This document shows, piece after piece, positions 36,329 through 44,672 of a stretch of DNA of 64,000 bases. The stretch comes from Nostoc sp. UHCC 0870 (GTDB lineage Bacteria; Cyanobacteriota; Cyanobacteriia; Cyanobacteriales; Nostocaceae): NCBI RefSeq assembly GCF_022063185.1, contig NZ_CP091913.1, positions 1,171,001-1,235,000 of the forward strand, given 5' to 3'. Under the pieces are notes generated by a model. The model saw only the letters and a list, made by a program, of their open reading frames with translations. It had not been told where the DNA came from and made no database searches. Position 1 is the stretch's first letter. Each line of letters begins with the position of its first letter. Made by a program: the position numbers and the translations under genes.

Positions 36329-36474
36329 CTGACTTTTTACGTGATGTGGAAAAGTTAACGTGAAACCTAACCCCCAACCCCTTCCCTACAAGGGAAGGGG
36401 AGCAAGAATCAAAGCCTCTTTCTTTGCAGGAGAGAGGTTTGCAGAGGAGTTTTCTAGATGCCGTGAAAAGTTAG
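36329..36474. mobile_element. MITE-like element, imperfect copy
   Basis: The left end CTGACTTTTTACGTGATGTG and the right end TGCCGTGAAAAGTTAG are imperfect inverted repeats, with AACCTAACCCCCAACCCC inside. This is the same family as 34820-34980. Confidence 0.65.
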
Positions 36475-36564
36475 ATTATTAATAACTTCCACATCGCTTG
36501 AACTTCTTAACGTTAAAGTGGAAGTTGCTACAAAGTGCGCGAAACACGAAAACGTGAAGACATA

Positions 36565-36669
36565 AGTTACATCCGGGAAAGCAGAAGTTACATCCGGGAA
36601 GACAGGAGTTACTTCCGGGAAAGCAGAAGCTACATCCGGGAAAACAGAAGCTACATCTGGGAAAGCAGA
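36565..36669. repeat. Five 21-bp tandem repeats upstream of Uma2 gene
   Basis: Five consecutive 21-base units of the form AGTTACATCCGGGAAAGCAG plus one base, with small differences. The block ends 43 bases before the Uma2 start. Read backwards it keeps an open frame (heptapeptide repeats), but no gene is supported there. Confidence 0.85.
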
Positions 36670-36712
36670 AGTTGCCAAGCTAAAATCAAAACAAACTAGA
36701 AACTGTCTTGCT

Positions 36713-37294
36713 ATGGTAGCCATCCCCCAACAACCGCAAAAAATGACTGTCGAGGAATATCTCGCATGGGAACTACAGCAAGAGCTTCGTTATGAATATG
36801 TTAATGGCGAAGTTTTTGCCATGACTGGTGGTACAATTCCTCACAATGACATTGCACTGAACTTTTACAGAGTTTTATACCCACATTTACGTGCTAGAGG
36901 TTGCCGAGTGAATGTGTCAGATGTGAAAGTGCAATTTAATACTAAAAATATCTATTATTATCCTGATTTAATCGTCAGTTGCAACCCTCAAGACCTGAAT
37001 GCTCGCAAATTTATTCAAAATCCCACAATAATTGCTGAAGTTTTATCCCCTGGTACGAGTAGCAAAGATCGGGGCGAGAAATTCACTAATTACTTAACAA
37101 TTCCCTCTTTACAAGAATATTTATTGATAGATTCCGAAAAAATCTCTGTTGAACGTTTCTGTCGGGGAGAGGGAAGAATGTGGCTTTACTATCCCTACAC
37201 TGAGGGAGATATGATCACACTATCTAGCATAGAATTTGATTTTGCCATAGCAAAACTCTATGAAGGTGTGGTATTTGCACCAGTAGAAGAATAG
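36713..37294 (+). CDS. Uma2-family (DUF820) putative endonuclease
   Basis: A 193-residue protein of the Uma2/DUF820 family, a PD-(D/E)XK-like nuclease fold greatly expanded in cyanobacteria. Motifs are MTVEEYLAWE, RYEYVNGEVFAMTGG, YYYPDLIVSC (catalytic-type Asp), PTIIAEVLSPGTSSKDRGEK (Glu and Lys) and YLLIDSE. The length is typical. The biological role is unknown for most members. It has 21-bp tandem repeats directly upstream. Confidence 0.85.
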   Translation: MVAIPQQPQKMTVEEYLAWELQQELRYEYVNGEVFAMTGGTIPHNDIALNFYRVLYPHLRARGCRVNVSDVKVQFNTKNIYYYPDLIVSCNPQDLNARKFIQNPTIIAEVLSPGTSSKDRGEKFTNYLTIPSLQEYLLIDSEKISVERFCRGEGRMWLYYPYTEGDMITLSSIEFDFAIAKLYEGVVFAPVEE

Positions 37295-37313
37295 ATAAAA
37301 CAAAAGCGATATC

Positions 37314-37760
37314 TTATGATGCCAGCACTTCATCTAAAATCACGATGAATAAGTTTGACACTGTTCTTAGTTGTCGGTCATTGGTGAGAAACTGGGTACA
37401 GCCTAATGCTGTAGCTGTTGCAAGATGAATGGCATCGGGTGTTCTCAATGAAGGTGTAATAGCACGCAGTCTTGCTGCTTCCTTCAAGATGGCCTGACTA
37501 ATGGGAACTAATTGTATTTGGGGTGATTGCAACAATCGCTCGTAGGCATGAATCAGAAACATATCTGAATTTCTCATTGGTACGACTAGGGTTTCCATCA
37601 AAGTCAGTTCACTGGTAAAAACTTCAAGGTTTCCTGTCTGAAGGTTATTCCATAGAGGATTCAGCAACATTCCATAAATTGGGGTCTGTTCAACGGCGTA
37701 AATAATCGTTACTGTATCAATGTATATACGGTCAGCATTGGAAAAAGTTAGTTGTCCCAT
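37314..37760 (-). CDS. PIN-domain toxin-like protein (VapC-like)
   Basis: A 148-residue PIN domain. Acidic residues of the nuclease site are visible in YIDTVTIIYAVE (Asp), ELTLMETLV (Glu), TPDAIHLATA (Asp) and TNDRQL (Asp). PIN toxins cleave RNA. The start overlaps the end of the upstream gene (37748) by 13 bases, the usual layout of a toxin-antitoxin pair with the antitoxin first. Confidence 0.8.
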   Translation of the reverse strand: MGQLTFSNADRIYIDTVTIIYAVEQTPIYGMLLNPLWNNLQTGNLEVFTSELTLMETLVVPMRNSDMFLIHAYERLLQSPQIQLVPISQAILKEAARLRAITPSLRTPDAIHLATATALGCTQFLTNDRQLRTVSNLFIVILDEVLAS

Positions 37761-38020
37761 GCTTCTTTCTCTACCTGTATATCTCGATTGATTTCTTCTA
37801 CACTTCTGCCGACAGGGCGTTGTCTATGGATTTCTTCAAGCAATGTCAGAATGGATTGGCTTTTTAGTGCAGGTTTCTGTTCTGGTAACAAGACAATCAC
37901 CTCAATAGTTTGTCCTACTGAGGTTAAGGCAGTATCATTAGGCAAATTGATTTCAATTTTGTTGCCTGGTAAAACTTGAGTTTCAATTCTTAACGCCGAT
38001 TGCATCTTGTCTGCTCCCAT
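37748..38020 (-). CDS. Antitoxin-like small protein paired with PIN toxin
   Basis: A 90-residue protein. The N-terminal half contains an AbrB/SpoVT- or DUF104-like strand pattern (ALRIETQVLPGNKIEINLPN, GQTIEVIVLL). The C-terminal half is helical and charged (RPVGRSVEEINRDIQVEKEA), a typical toxin-wrapping tail. It precedes and overlaps the PIN gene. A start at 38005 (MQSALRIE) is also possible. Confidence 0.72.
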   Translation of the reverse strand: MGADKMQSALRIETQVLPGNKIEINLPNDTALTSVGQTIEVIVLLPEQKPALKSQSILTLLEEIHRQRPVGRSVEEINRDIQVEKEAWDN

Positions 38021-38045
38021 TTAAATTTGCCCTATATTGTATTAA

Positions 38046-38153
38046 TCATGGCGCAGATTTGGCTATGATGCGATCGCATATTGGGAAAATCTGCTTTTGT
38101 GCGATCGCCCCAGCACCTAAAGCAGTAATAATCAGAGAAATAGGGTCAACCAT
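38046..38153 (-). pseudogene. Truncated short protein beginning MVDPISLIITALGAG
   Basis: A 35-codon frame whose first 18 residues resemble the start of small cyanobacterial proteins beginning MV(D/E)PISLIVAALAAGA. It then runs into unrelated sequence and stops. It is probably a 5' fragment of a decayed gene. No clear ribosome site is seen. The rest of the spacer 38021-38383 is unremarkable. Confidence 0.35.
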
Positions 38154-38383
38154 AGTTAATCCTTAATAATTGATAACAGGGAAAATACTTATCTTCTACG
38201 GTTATATTATCAGCGATCCTATAAGTTATTATGCGTATTAGCTGCATTATAAATTTGATGAAACTCTCTATCACCAATCCACAACACAGACATGGTTTGT
38301 ACACACATCTTTACTAAAGAGAGTTGCAATCTGTCAAACCCAAGTTAAACTGCAAATATCAGCCACCATGACAGGAAACCATT

Positions 38384-38860
38384 GTGAAAGCTAGATGGAT
38401 TATTACAGCAGTTTCAGCAGCATTATTTTTTGGCGGTAGCCTGTTTACCTCACTGCGCGACCCTTGGTTTCAAAATTTGCAACGCCCTGACTGGTTGACC
38501 TTTGAATTTATCATCCCGTTTGTTTGGACTTTAATTTGGGCGTGTCTCACCATCTCAGCCATTATTGTTTGGGAGAAAAAAACTAGACAAGGTTCTCGAC
38601 CTTGGCTTTTGATGGCTATTTACGCATTAATTGCTATCCTCACTTCCACCTACAGTCCCGTTGTAGTAGAACTGAAAAGCCTCACAGGGGGAATAATTCT
38701 CGGTGGATTAGCCACACTTTTGGTCTACATTCTCGCTTTTGTAGTTAAGCCAATTTCCCAAAAAGCCGCTTGGCTATTCCTTCCCTACGCACTTTGGGGG
38801 CCTTTCGGGACGTATCTAACTTGGTTATTACTGCAACTCAATCCCGGTGCAGGGGTTTAG
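38384..38860 (+). CDS. tspO: TspO/MBR-family membrane protein
   Basis: A 158-residue protein with five membrane segments. Family features are FGGSLFTSLRDPWFQNLQRP near the N-terminus (W..L.KP region), FVWTLIWACLTIS, and the aromatic C-terminal helix LPYALWGPFGTYLTWLLLQLN. TspO proteins bind tetrapyrroles and are linked to stress responses in cyanobacteria. The start is a GTG, since no in-frame ATG fits before the first conserved segment. Confidence 0.82.
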   Translation: MKARWIITAVSAALFFGGSLFTSLRDPWFQNLQRPDWLTFEFIIPFVWTLIWACLTISAIIVWEKKTRQGSRPWLLMAIYALIAILTSTYSPVVVELKSLTGGIILGGLATLLVYILAFVVKPISQKAAWLFLPYALWGPFGTYLTWLLLQLNPGAGV

Positions 38861-38869
38861 TTTTAACAG

Positions 38870-39249
38870 TTCGTAGTAAGGACTTTAGTCCTTAAATGTA
38901 GGTTGGGTTAAGCGCAGCGCAACCCAACATGAACCTCAGAAACTCAACATAAATATTTGTGTTGGGTTTTCTTACGTCAACCCAACCTACAACTGATATA
39001 TCAAATATTTTTTACCCCACCCTAACCCTCCCCTTGTAAAGCTACGGTGTACACAGAAGTTATCGAATCACTCCAGTCCTTGGTTTACCCCACCCTAACC
39101 CTCCCCTTGGAAAGGGGAGGGAACTAGATTTTCCGGTTTCCCCCCTTTCCAAGGGGGGATTAAGGGGGGTAAGAATGTGATTAACATCACAAGATATCAC
39201 TTTTCAAACAACCTCTCAGAAAAATAAGGACTAAAGTCCTTACTACAAA
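38870..39249. repeat. Composite inverted-repeat element with nested MITE copy
   Basis: TAGTAAGGACTTTAGTCCTT at 38874-38893 recurs inverted at 39226-39245. Inside are a GGTTGGGTT/AACCCAACC hairpin pair (38898-38992) and a truncated copy of the 12671-type element (39042-39172). The plus-strand TAAGGACTTTAG motif recurs at 55401. The spacer 38861-39386 holds no gene. Confidence 0.65.
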
Positions 39250-39386
39250 CGGTAAATATAATGCCCAATCCCCAGTTATTTCCTTTGATACACAAGACTC
39301 TATCGTTTGCTAGAGGCAGCAATAATCATCATTTTCTAAGCTTTTGGTGACTTCGATGATCTTTTGCGCTCAAATAAAAGCAAATT

Positions 39387-40514
39387 ATGCAAGGTTTTCG
39401 CTTAGGTTCTTTCTTCGGTTTTGAAATCCGAATAGACCTGTCTTGGTTAGTAATTTTCTTTCTTGTCCTGTGGACTCTAAGCACAGGGTTATTTCCTGCT
39501 AATTATCCCGGATTTGACAATGCTACTTACTTTGGCATGGGCATAGTAGCAACATTACTGTTCTTTGCATCCTTACTAGCTCATGAACTTTCCCACTCTT
39601 TTGTAGCTAGGTCAAAAGGAATTCCCGTTGAAGGTATTACCCTATTTATCTTTGGTGGAGTTTCCCGCACTCGGATGGATGCAGAAAACCCAGGGGATGA
39701 ATTTCAAATAGCCATCATTGGGCCTGTTACTAGTTTTGTACTATCTGCCCTATTTGGCTTGCTTTGGTACATAGGCAGAAATGCAGGTTGGAGTGTGGTA
39801 GTTAATGGTGTGACTTCTTACTTAGCATCCATTAACCTGATCCTCGCTATTTTTAATATGTTACCAGGGTTTCCTTTAGATGGCGGTCGTGTCTTCCGTT
39901 CTCTGGTGTGGAAGTACACAGGTAACTTGAAGAAAGCTACACAAATTGCCTCTACAGGCGGTAAATTGCTGGGTTATTTACTGATTGCTTTGGGTATATT
40001 ACAGACATTTGGTGGTGCTGTTTTAGGCGGACTCTGGTTTGTTCTAATTGGTTGGTTTCTCTACACTGCTGCTGAAGCTAGTTATGAGGAAATTTTGCTG
40101 CGTACCAGTTTGCAAGGAGTACGAGTCAGGGAAGTTATGACACCCTATCCAGAGACAGTAAATGCTGAGTTGACACTGCAAGAATTAGTAGATAAATATT
40201 TCCTCAGTCGCCGTTATCATTCTTTTCCAGTCATGGAAGATAGTAAACCGATAGGCATGATTACTTTAAATAAAGTTAAGGATATCCCGCGAGAAGAATG
40301 GATGTATCGCACTGTTCAAGAGACGATGATTCCTACACAAGAGGGGATAAGTGCGCGACCAGAAGAACAAATGTCTCAGGTACTAGAAAAAATGCAAACA
40401 TCAGGAGTGCGGCGAGTGCTAGTCATTCAAGATGATTTGCTTACAGGTATTATTACCACGAATGATATAGCGAACTGGCTACAGCGACGACGAGAGTTTG
40501 GGGAAGTTGCTTAA
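39387..40514 (+). CDS. Site-2 protease family (M50) with two CBS domains
   Basis: A 375-residue intramembrane metalloprotease. Six or so membrane segments carry the zinc motif HELSH in LLAHELSHSFVARSKG, and the distal zinc ligand motif NMLPGFPLDGGRVFRS. The C-terminal 130 residues form a CBS pair (VREVMTPYPETVNAELTLQE and VLVIQDDLLTGIITTNDIAN) that probably senses adenine nucleotides. S2Ps cleave membrane-bound regulators such as anti-sigma factors; the substrate is unknown. The stop directly abuts the stop of the convergent PsiE-like gene. Confidence 0.92.
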   Translation: MQGFRLGSFFGFEIRIDLSWLVIFFLVLWTLSTGLFPANYPGFDNATYFGMGIVATLLFFASLLAHELSHSFVARSKGIPVEGITLFIFGGVSRTRMDAENPGDEFQIAIIGPVTSFVLSALFGLLWYIGRNAGWSVVVNGVTSYLASINLILAIFNMLPGFPLDGGRVFRSLVWKYTGNLKKATQIASTGGKLLGYLLIALGILQTFGGAVLGGLWFVLIGWFLYTAAEASYEEILLRTSLQGVRVREVMTPYPETVNAELTLQELVDKYFLSRRYHSFPVMEDSKPIGMITLNKVKDIPREEWMYRTVQETMIPTQEGISARPEEQMSQVLEKMQTSGVRRVLVIQDDLLTGIITTNDIANWLQRRREFGEVA

Positions 40515-41018
40515 CTAATCGGCAGCAATTGAGGTTTCTGATAATAAATCTGTATCATCTGCTGATATTTCTGGACTGATAATTCTGACATGATTAAAAA
40601 ATCGAGATATCCAAGGTAAAGCGATGAGAATGCCTGTTAAAACTATCAAAAAGAAGGAGATACCAAAAATTTGGTCACGGGGAATCTCTAACACACCCCG
40701 CAAAATTACCTCCCGTAAAGCAGAAACTATAGTAATTTCTGCGGCTGCTCCTACTGAGATTTTCTGTGTTTGTAAATAGTCAATTAATAAGCGAAATAAC
40801 TCTACTAAAATTAAAATAAACAAAATATCAGATGTGACTTCCCGTAAATCTAATGGGTGTAAAAAAGATAAAAACATATCACCTAGACGGATGAGCATCA
40901 CGCAAAACAAGCTCATGCAAAGAGAAATAATAATAATGTCTTGAAAGACTTCTAGATTCGTGACAATTGTTTTTCGGTTGAACCAGGTATTTAACTTTGT
41001 GATTATCCGTTTGGGCAT
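40515..41018 (-). CDS. PsiE-like (phosphate-starvation-inducible) membrane protein
   Basis: A 167-residue protein from MPKRIITKLN, with four membrane segments (DIIIISLCMSLFCVMLIRLG, ILFILILVELFRLLIDYLQ, a C-terminal FFLIVLTGILIALPW). A conserved VSALREVILRGVL motif is typical of the PsiE family. Upstream in-frame starts exist at 41033 and a GTG at 41045, but GGAG lies just before the ATG at 41018. Function unknown, probably stress related. It converges on the protease gene with no bases between the stops. Confidence 0.75.
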   Translation of the reverse strand: MPKRIITKLNTWFNRKTIVTNLEVFQDIIIISLCMSLFCVMLIRLGDMFLSFLHPLDLREVTSDILFILILVELFRLLIDYLQTQKISVGAAAEITIVSALREVILRGVLEIPRDQIFGISFFLIVLTGILIALPWISRFFNHVRIISPEISADDTDLLSETSIAAD

Positions 41019-41247
41019 ATTACTCCAGTGCATTATGGGGTACACTTTTTCATGATAGACAATTTAAGAAACAAAAATTATCATAATTCAATGAGTTTTT
41101 AGAGTTTTGATAACAATCTAAAATGCTCAATATTTACATAATTTTAAATGTATTCAAATTCACTTTTTCTAGTTGGTAGGGTGTGTTATGCCGTAGGCTA
41201 ACGCACCTTGAATTGATGTATAGTGTTTCTTTGTTGAGTAAGTTACA

Positions 41248-41291
41248 AGAACCCCACCCCCAACCCCCTCCCCGCAAGCGAAGAGGGGGCT
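41248..41291. repeat. Palindromic G/C-rich repeat copy (inverted orientation)
   Basis: GAACCCCACCCCCAACCCCC followed by TCCCCGCAAGCGAAGAGGGG, the same family as 347-391 in the opposite orientation. Confidence 0.7.
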
Positions 41292-41339
41292 ATGATGTAT
41301 CGCAACTTTTAGAAAAATCAACTCTCCCCTCGACCGAAG

Positions 41340-41545
41340 CTACGGTGTACACACAAGTTTTGGCGCAGTGTATCTATCCCCCCTCGGAATCAATTCCGAG
41401 TCTCATAGCGTAAGTCCACTCAAGAGGACTCAAAGAGAAATTTCATTTAGTCCACTTGAGTGGACTTTAGCTATTAGCCTAGAACTTAAGTTCTAGGTGG
41501 GACAGGGTTCAGCGTGAAAATGTTGGATTTGTGTGTACACCGTAG
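41340..41545. mobile_element. MITE-like element with TACACAC terminal inverted repeats
   Basis: A 206-bp element bounded by CTACGGTGTACACACAAGT (left) and its inverted copy TTGTGTGTACACCGTAG (right). The interior differs from the 12671 copy and holds hairpins such as AGTCCACTTGAGTGGACT and AGAACTTAAGTTCT. It lies directly downstream of cas2 (minus strand). The spacer 41046-41564 holds no gene. Confidence 0.72.
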
Positions 41546-41564
41546 GCGACTGAAGAGTGATGAA

Positions 41565-41843
41565 TTAGATAATAGTTGAGCCTGGAAGTTCCGTAACTGG
41601 TGCTTCTCCCCAAGTTTCGATTTGGTTGAATGTATGCCTGGTTAAAGGATAAAATCGCACGCTATCTTCTGGGAGTTTGACTTGCTTTCGGAGTCTTTTT
41701 TTTAGTTCTTTATATTTATTTTCGTTAAGAATACATTCAAACACTGAATATTGAACTCGTTTACCATAACCTTCTAATAAATCTGAGACTTTTTTGCGTC
41801 TTTTGTCGCAAGGGATGTCATATACTACTATATAAAACAGCAT
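41565..41843 (-). CDS. cas2: CRISPR-associated endonuclease Cas2
   Basis: A 92-residue ferredoxin-fold protein, MLFYIVVYDIPCDKRRKKVS with the conserved metal-site Asp9, then YGKRVQYSVFEC and VRFYPL. It joins Cas1 in the spacer-integration complex. It follows cas1 by three bases on the same strand. The length is standard. Confidence 0.95.
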   Translation of the reverse strand: MLFYIVVYDIPCDKRRKKVSDLLEGYGKRVQYSVFECILNENKYKELKKRLRKQVKLPEDSVRFYPLTRHTFNQIETWGEAPVTELPGSTII

Positions 41844-41846
41844 TAA

Positions 41847-42839
41847 TTAACGAATCTGATAAGGATTATATAGTTGACTAGGCTGATAAACAAATTCTTT
41901 AAAAAATTTAATTTGCTGGGTCATTAAATCCCAACGAGGTTGTTTTTCCCCTTTGGCATTTTGTACTTCTTCTTCTAGACGTTGTAAGAAATATTTTATA
42001 TATTTGGGACGACCGTAATTATTTAAATAGCAACCGCCATTGTGATATTCAAAGTCTGTTTGCACATCCATGACTTTGCTGTTGACTAACCACAGTACCA
42101 GGGAATCAATAATAGGAACACGAAATTCTTCGATTAAATCGGAAGCAAGCGCAGCGTGGCGTTCTGTCCCTTGATGTAAACAAGCATAGTAGGGGTCTAG
42201 TCCTTGAAGTTCAATTAATGTGAGTAGATGATTCCACAGAATTTGATATCCAAAACTTAGCATGGCGTTCACCGGATTCCCCGGAGGGCGGCGACTGCGG
42301 GCTAAGAAGACAAAATCAGGATGATTCAAACATTCACCAAATGCTGAAAAATATTGTGCTGCACCAGCACCTTCTAAGCCCATGATGCGTTCAATTGTTT
42401 CAGATTCACCTACTTTTTGCAACAATACTTCTAAACTTTTAATAGCGATATCAGCAGAGGTTGAGGGTTTACGTCGCTGCTGTCTCATCAAAAATGTGCG
42501 ACTGTTTTTTAGTTTGGCTTGGATGATTTTTCTGGCTACTAAAAGGCGTTCTATTTCTGTTAGGTTTTGCTGGTAGCGGGATAACTGACGATATCCTCTT
42601 TCAATTGGCATGAGCCTACCATAACAGTATCCCATTCGAGATAGGTAAGCTATGGGAATATTTCGCCAAAGACAAGTACGAATTACTTGTGTCGTAATTT
42701 GGGATTTACCGAATATTAGGATTTGTTCTAGTAGTGGTAATTGTACTTCACCTTGAATGGTTTCTCCTTGTTTAATGATGATGTTTTCAGCTTTGAGGGT
42801 AATGTAACAACCTTGTTTGGATACGTAAAGTGTCCGCAT
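41847..42839 (-). CDS. cas1: CRISPR-associated endonuclease Cas1
   Basis: A 330-residue integrase. The N-terminal beta domain starts MRTLYVSKQGCYITLKAENI. The catalytic helical domain has the metal Glu in MGLEGAGAAQYF, the His in CLHQGTERHAALASDL and the following DLIEEFRVPIIDSL. It is of the type found with I-D and III systems in cyanobacteria. There is no reverse transcriptase fusion. The csx18 gene lies 47 bases upstream. Confidence 0.96.
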   Translation of the reverse strand: MRTLYVSKQGCYITLKAENIIIKQGETIQGEVQLPLLEQILIFGKSQITTQVIRTCLWRNIPIAYLSRMGYCYGRLMPIERGYRQLSRYQQNLTEIERLLVARKIIQAKLKNSRTFLMRQQRRKPSTSADIAIKSLEVLLQKVGESETIERIMGLEGAGAAQYFSAFGECLNHPDFVFLARSRRPPGNPVNAMLSFGYQILWNHLLTLIELQGLDPYYACLHQGTERHAALASDLIEEFRVPIIDSLVLWLVNSKVMDVQTDFEYHNGGCYLNNYGRPKYIKYFLQRLEEEVQNAKGEKQPRWDLMTQQIKFFKEFVYQPSQLYNPYQIR

Positions 42840-42886
42840 AATATGTTAATATAATATTCAAGGTAAATTAGCAGAAATGTGGTTGG

Positions 42887-43150
42887 TTAATTTTCGTTTT
42901 CTTTGGTTAGTTGTGACTGTTTAGCGATGACTTCAGCTAGTAATGTTTTGATTTGTGATGGTTGCAAGAAATTAACTACAGCATCGCCGGCGGTGGCGTT
43001 AACAAAACTGGCTACTGTGACTAAGATTGTATTGATGATGACGGCTGCTAGCCCCAAGGGAGCGATTAATAGGATAATTAAAGTGATACCGCCATTAAGT
43101 ATGGCTACTCCAAAGTTACGAACTAATGCAGCACGGGAGGAGATATACAT
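42887..43150 (-). CDS. csx18: Csx18-like small membrane protein
   Basis: An 87-residue protein with one or two membrane segments (NGGITLIILLIAPLGLAAVI, NTILVTVASFVNATAGDA) and a charged C-terminus. The start MYISSRAALVRNFGVAILNG and the position directly ahead of cas1 match Csx18, a small CRISPR-associated protein of cyanobacteria whose function is unknown. It is divergent from array 1 and its leader. Confidence 0.72.
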   Translation of the reverse strand: MYISSRAALVRNFGVAILNGGITLIILLIAPLGLAAVIINTILVTVASFVNATAGDAVVNFLQPSQIKTLLAEVIAKQSQLTKENEN

Positions 43151-43199
43151 AAGTTTTATGGTTGATGCTTGTGCGAATTTGTTCTATGCCTTAAGGTAA

Positions 43200-43447
43200 G
43201 GGCTGGTTTGGGATGATGCTAGTGTTTTCATGCGAATGACGAATTTTTCCTATCGTTCTGTTTTTTCTGCGCCGGGGTGGCGAAAATCTGGAAAGGCTTA
43301 TTTTTTCGTTGAGGCGGCCGATGTCTTTCTGTGTAAGGGTTTTAGGCGTTTTAATTCTCTCGGTTGATGCAAGATTTGCTGCATTTATCGACCCGGCCGC
43401 AAATGGCAGCTGGACATTAGGCTCTGTAAGGGTTTAAATAGGGGTGG
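43200..43447 (+). promoter_or_regulatory. Leader of CRISPR array 1
   Basis: An AT-rich leader upstream of the first repeat, between divergent csx18 and the array. It contains TTTTCATGCGAATGACGAA at 43225-43243, which recurs exactly in the array 2 leader on the other strand. GTAAGGGTTTTAGGCG at 43337-43352 and GTAAGGGTTTAAAT just before the array are further shared or repeated motifs. It probably holds the crRNA promoter and integration signals. Confidence 0.65.
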
Positions 43448-44461
43448 GTCACTTCTATTCAATGAAGTGGAATTAATGGAAACTGAGCACCAGCACGCTG
43501 TCGTCCAGCTCGGCGGCCAGTCACTTCTATTCAATGAAGTGGAATTAATGGAAACCAGTTTAGATATACCTACATAGTATTTTTATTTGCGTCACTTCTA
43601 TTCAATGAAGTGGAATTAATGGAAACAACCCATGTTGCAGCAAGAGTTCCGTTAGAAAATAGTCACTTCTATTCAATGAAGTGGAATTAATGGAAACACT
43701 ATTTACTTTATTTGCAGCATTGACAATGCGCTTTGTGAGTCACTTCTATTCAATGAAGTGGAATTAATGGAAACTATATCTTCCTGCGGGACAAGGTAAC
43801 GTCTATGCCCACCTGGGTTGTTGGTGTCACTTCTATTCAATGAAGTGGAATTAATGGAAACCCTCATCTTCAAATGCTTCTAATTCTGTGCCTTCTCCTG
43901 TCACTTCTATTCAATGAAGTGGAATTAATGGAAACTTTATAGATGCTCTGTTCGCTTCGCTTATAATATCGGAGTCACTTCTATTCAATGAAGTGGAATT
44001 AATGGAAACATCAGTAATGATACTTAAGTGTATTAAAAGTGCAGATGTCACTTCTATTCAATGAAGTGGAATTAATGGAAACATCTTCATCATCTTCATA
44101 CATACCTGTTAAATCTAATACTTTTTGTCACTTCTATTCAATGAAGTGGAATTAATGGAAACTTTTACGTCTATTAAGTATAGGTTCTCTATAGGGATTT
44201 CGGTCACTTCTATTCAATGAAGTGGAATTAATGGAAACTCTTTTAATTTGTTTTAATTGTTCTTCATTTAGGTCACTTCTATTCAATGAAGTGGAATTAA
44301 TGGAAACGTTTGATCACCAAACCCAATGGTGGTAAGAGAAGCATAATTAGTCACTTCTATTCAATGAAGTGGAATTAATGGAAACTTGATATACTTCGCT
44401 GTCCTTACGTTGATGATACGACCGGTCACTTCTATTCGATGAAGTGGAATTAATTGGAAAC
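43448..44461 (+). CRISPR. CRISPR array 1: 14 repeats, 13 spacers
   Basis: The 36-bp repeat begins GTCACTTCTATTCAATGAAG and ends TGGAATTAATGGAAAC. It contains a CACTTC/GAAGTG stem. Spacers are about 35-42 bases. The last repeat (44425-44461) has one substitution and one insertion, so the trailer end is at the right and the leader at the left. The first, leader-proximal spacer is markedly GC-rich (25 of 36). The orientation is also supported by the GGAAAC 3' end that gives a crRNA handle ATGGAAAC. Confidence 0.97.
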
Positions 44462-44500
44462 CCCAACAATTCCAGGCGAAGAGGTCAGCAAAAGTAGGAT

Positions 44501-44543
44501 AATTGTAGATTGGGTTGGGTTTCGTTCCTCAACCCAACCTACG
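44501..44543. repeat. GGTTGGGTT/AACCCAACC hairpin repeat
   Basis: An inverted pair of GGTTGGGTT and AACCCAACC around a short loop, a common cyanobacterial intergenic hairpin. A relative lies at 38898-38929. Confidence 0.6.
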
Positions 44544-44610
44544 CAAAATCATGTTTTTAGTTTTAACTGAACCGTATTGACTTTTATTCACACAAATATA
44601 TTCATCAAAA

Positions 44611-44639
44611 TAAAAAAGTCGAGATATCAACATCCCGAC
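44611..44639 (-). terminator. Rho-independent terminator of the kinase-WYL gene
   Basis: On the minus strand GTCGGGAT and ATCTCGAC form a stem (44618-44639) followed by a run of six T. It sits 34 bases after the stop of the kinase-WYL gene. Confidence 0.75.
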
Positions 44640-44672
44640 CCTTACCAAATATATATAAAATTTTATTTATTA

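Noticed and set aside
36454..36723. Minus-strand frame with heptapeptide repeats (FPDVTSA type)
   Set aside because: It is created by the 21-bp tandem repeats, overlaps a MITE end and the Uma2 start, and has no supporting domain.
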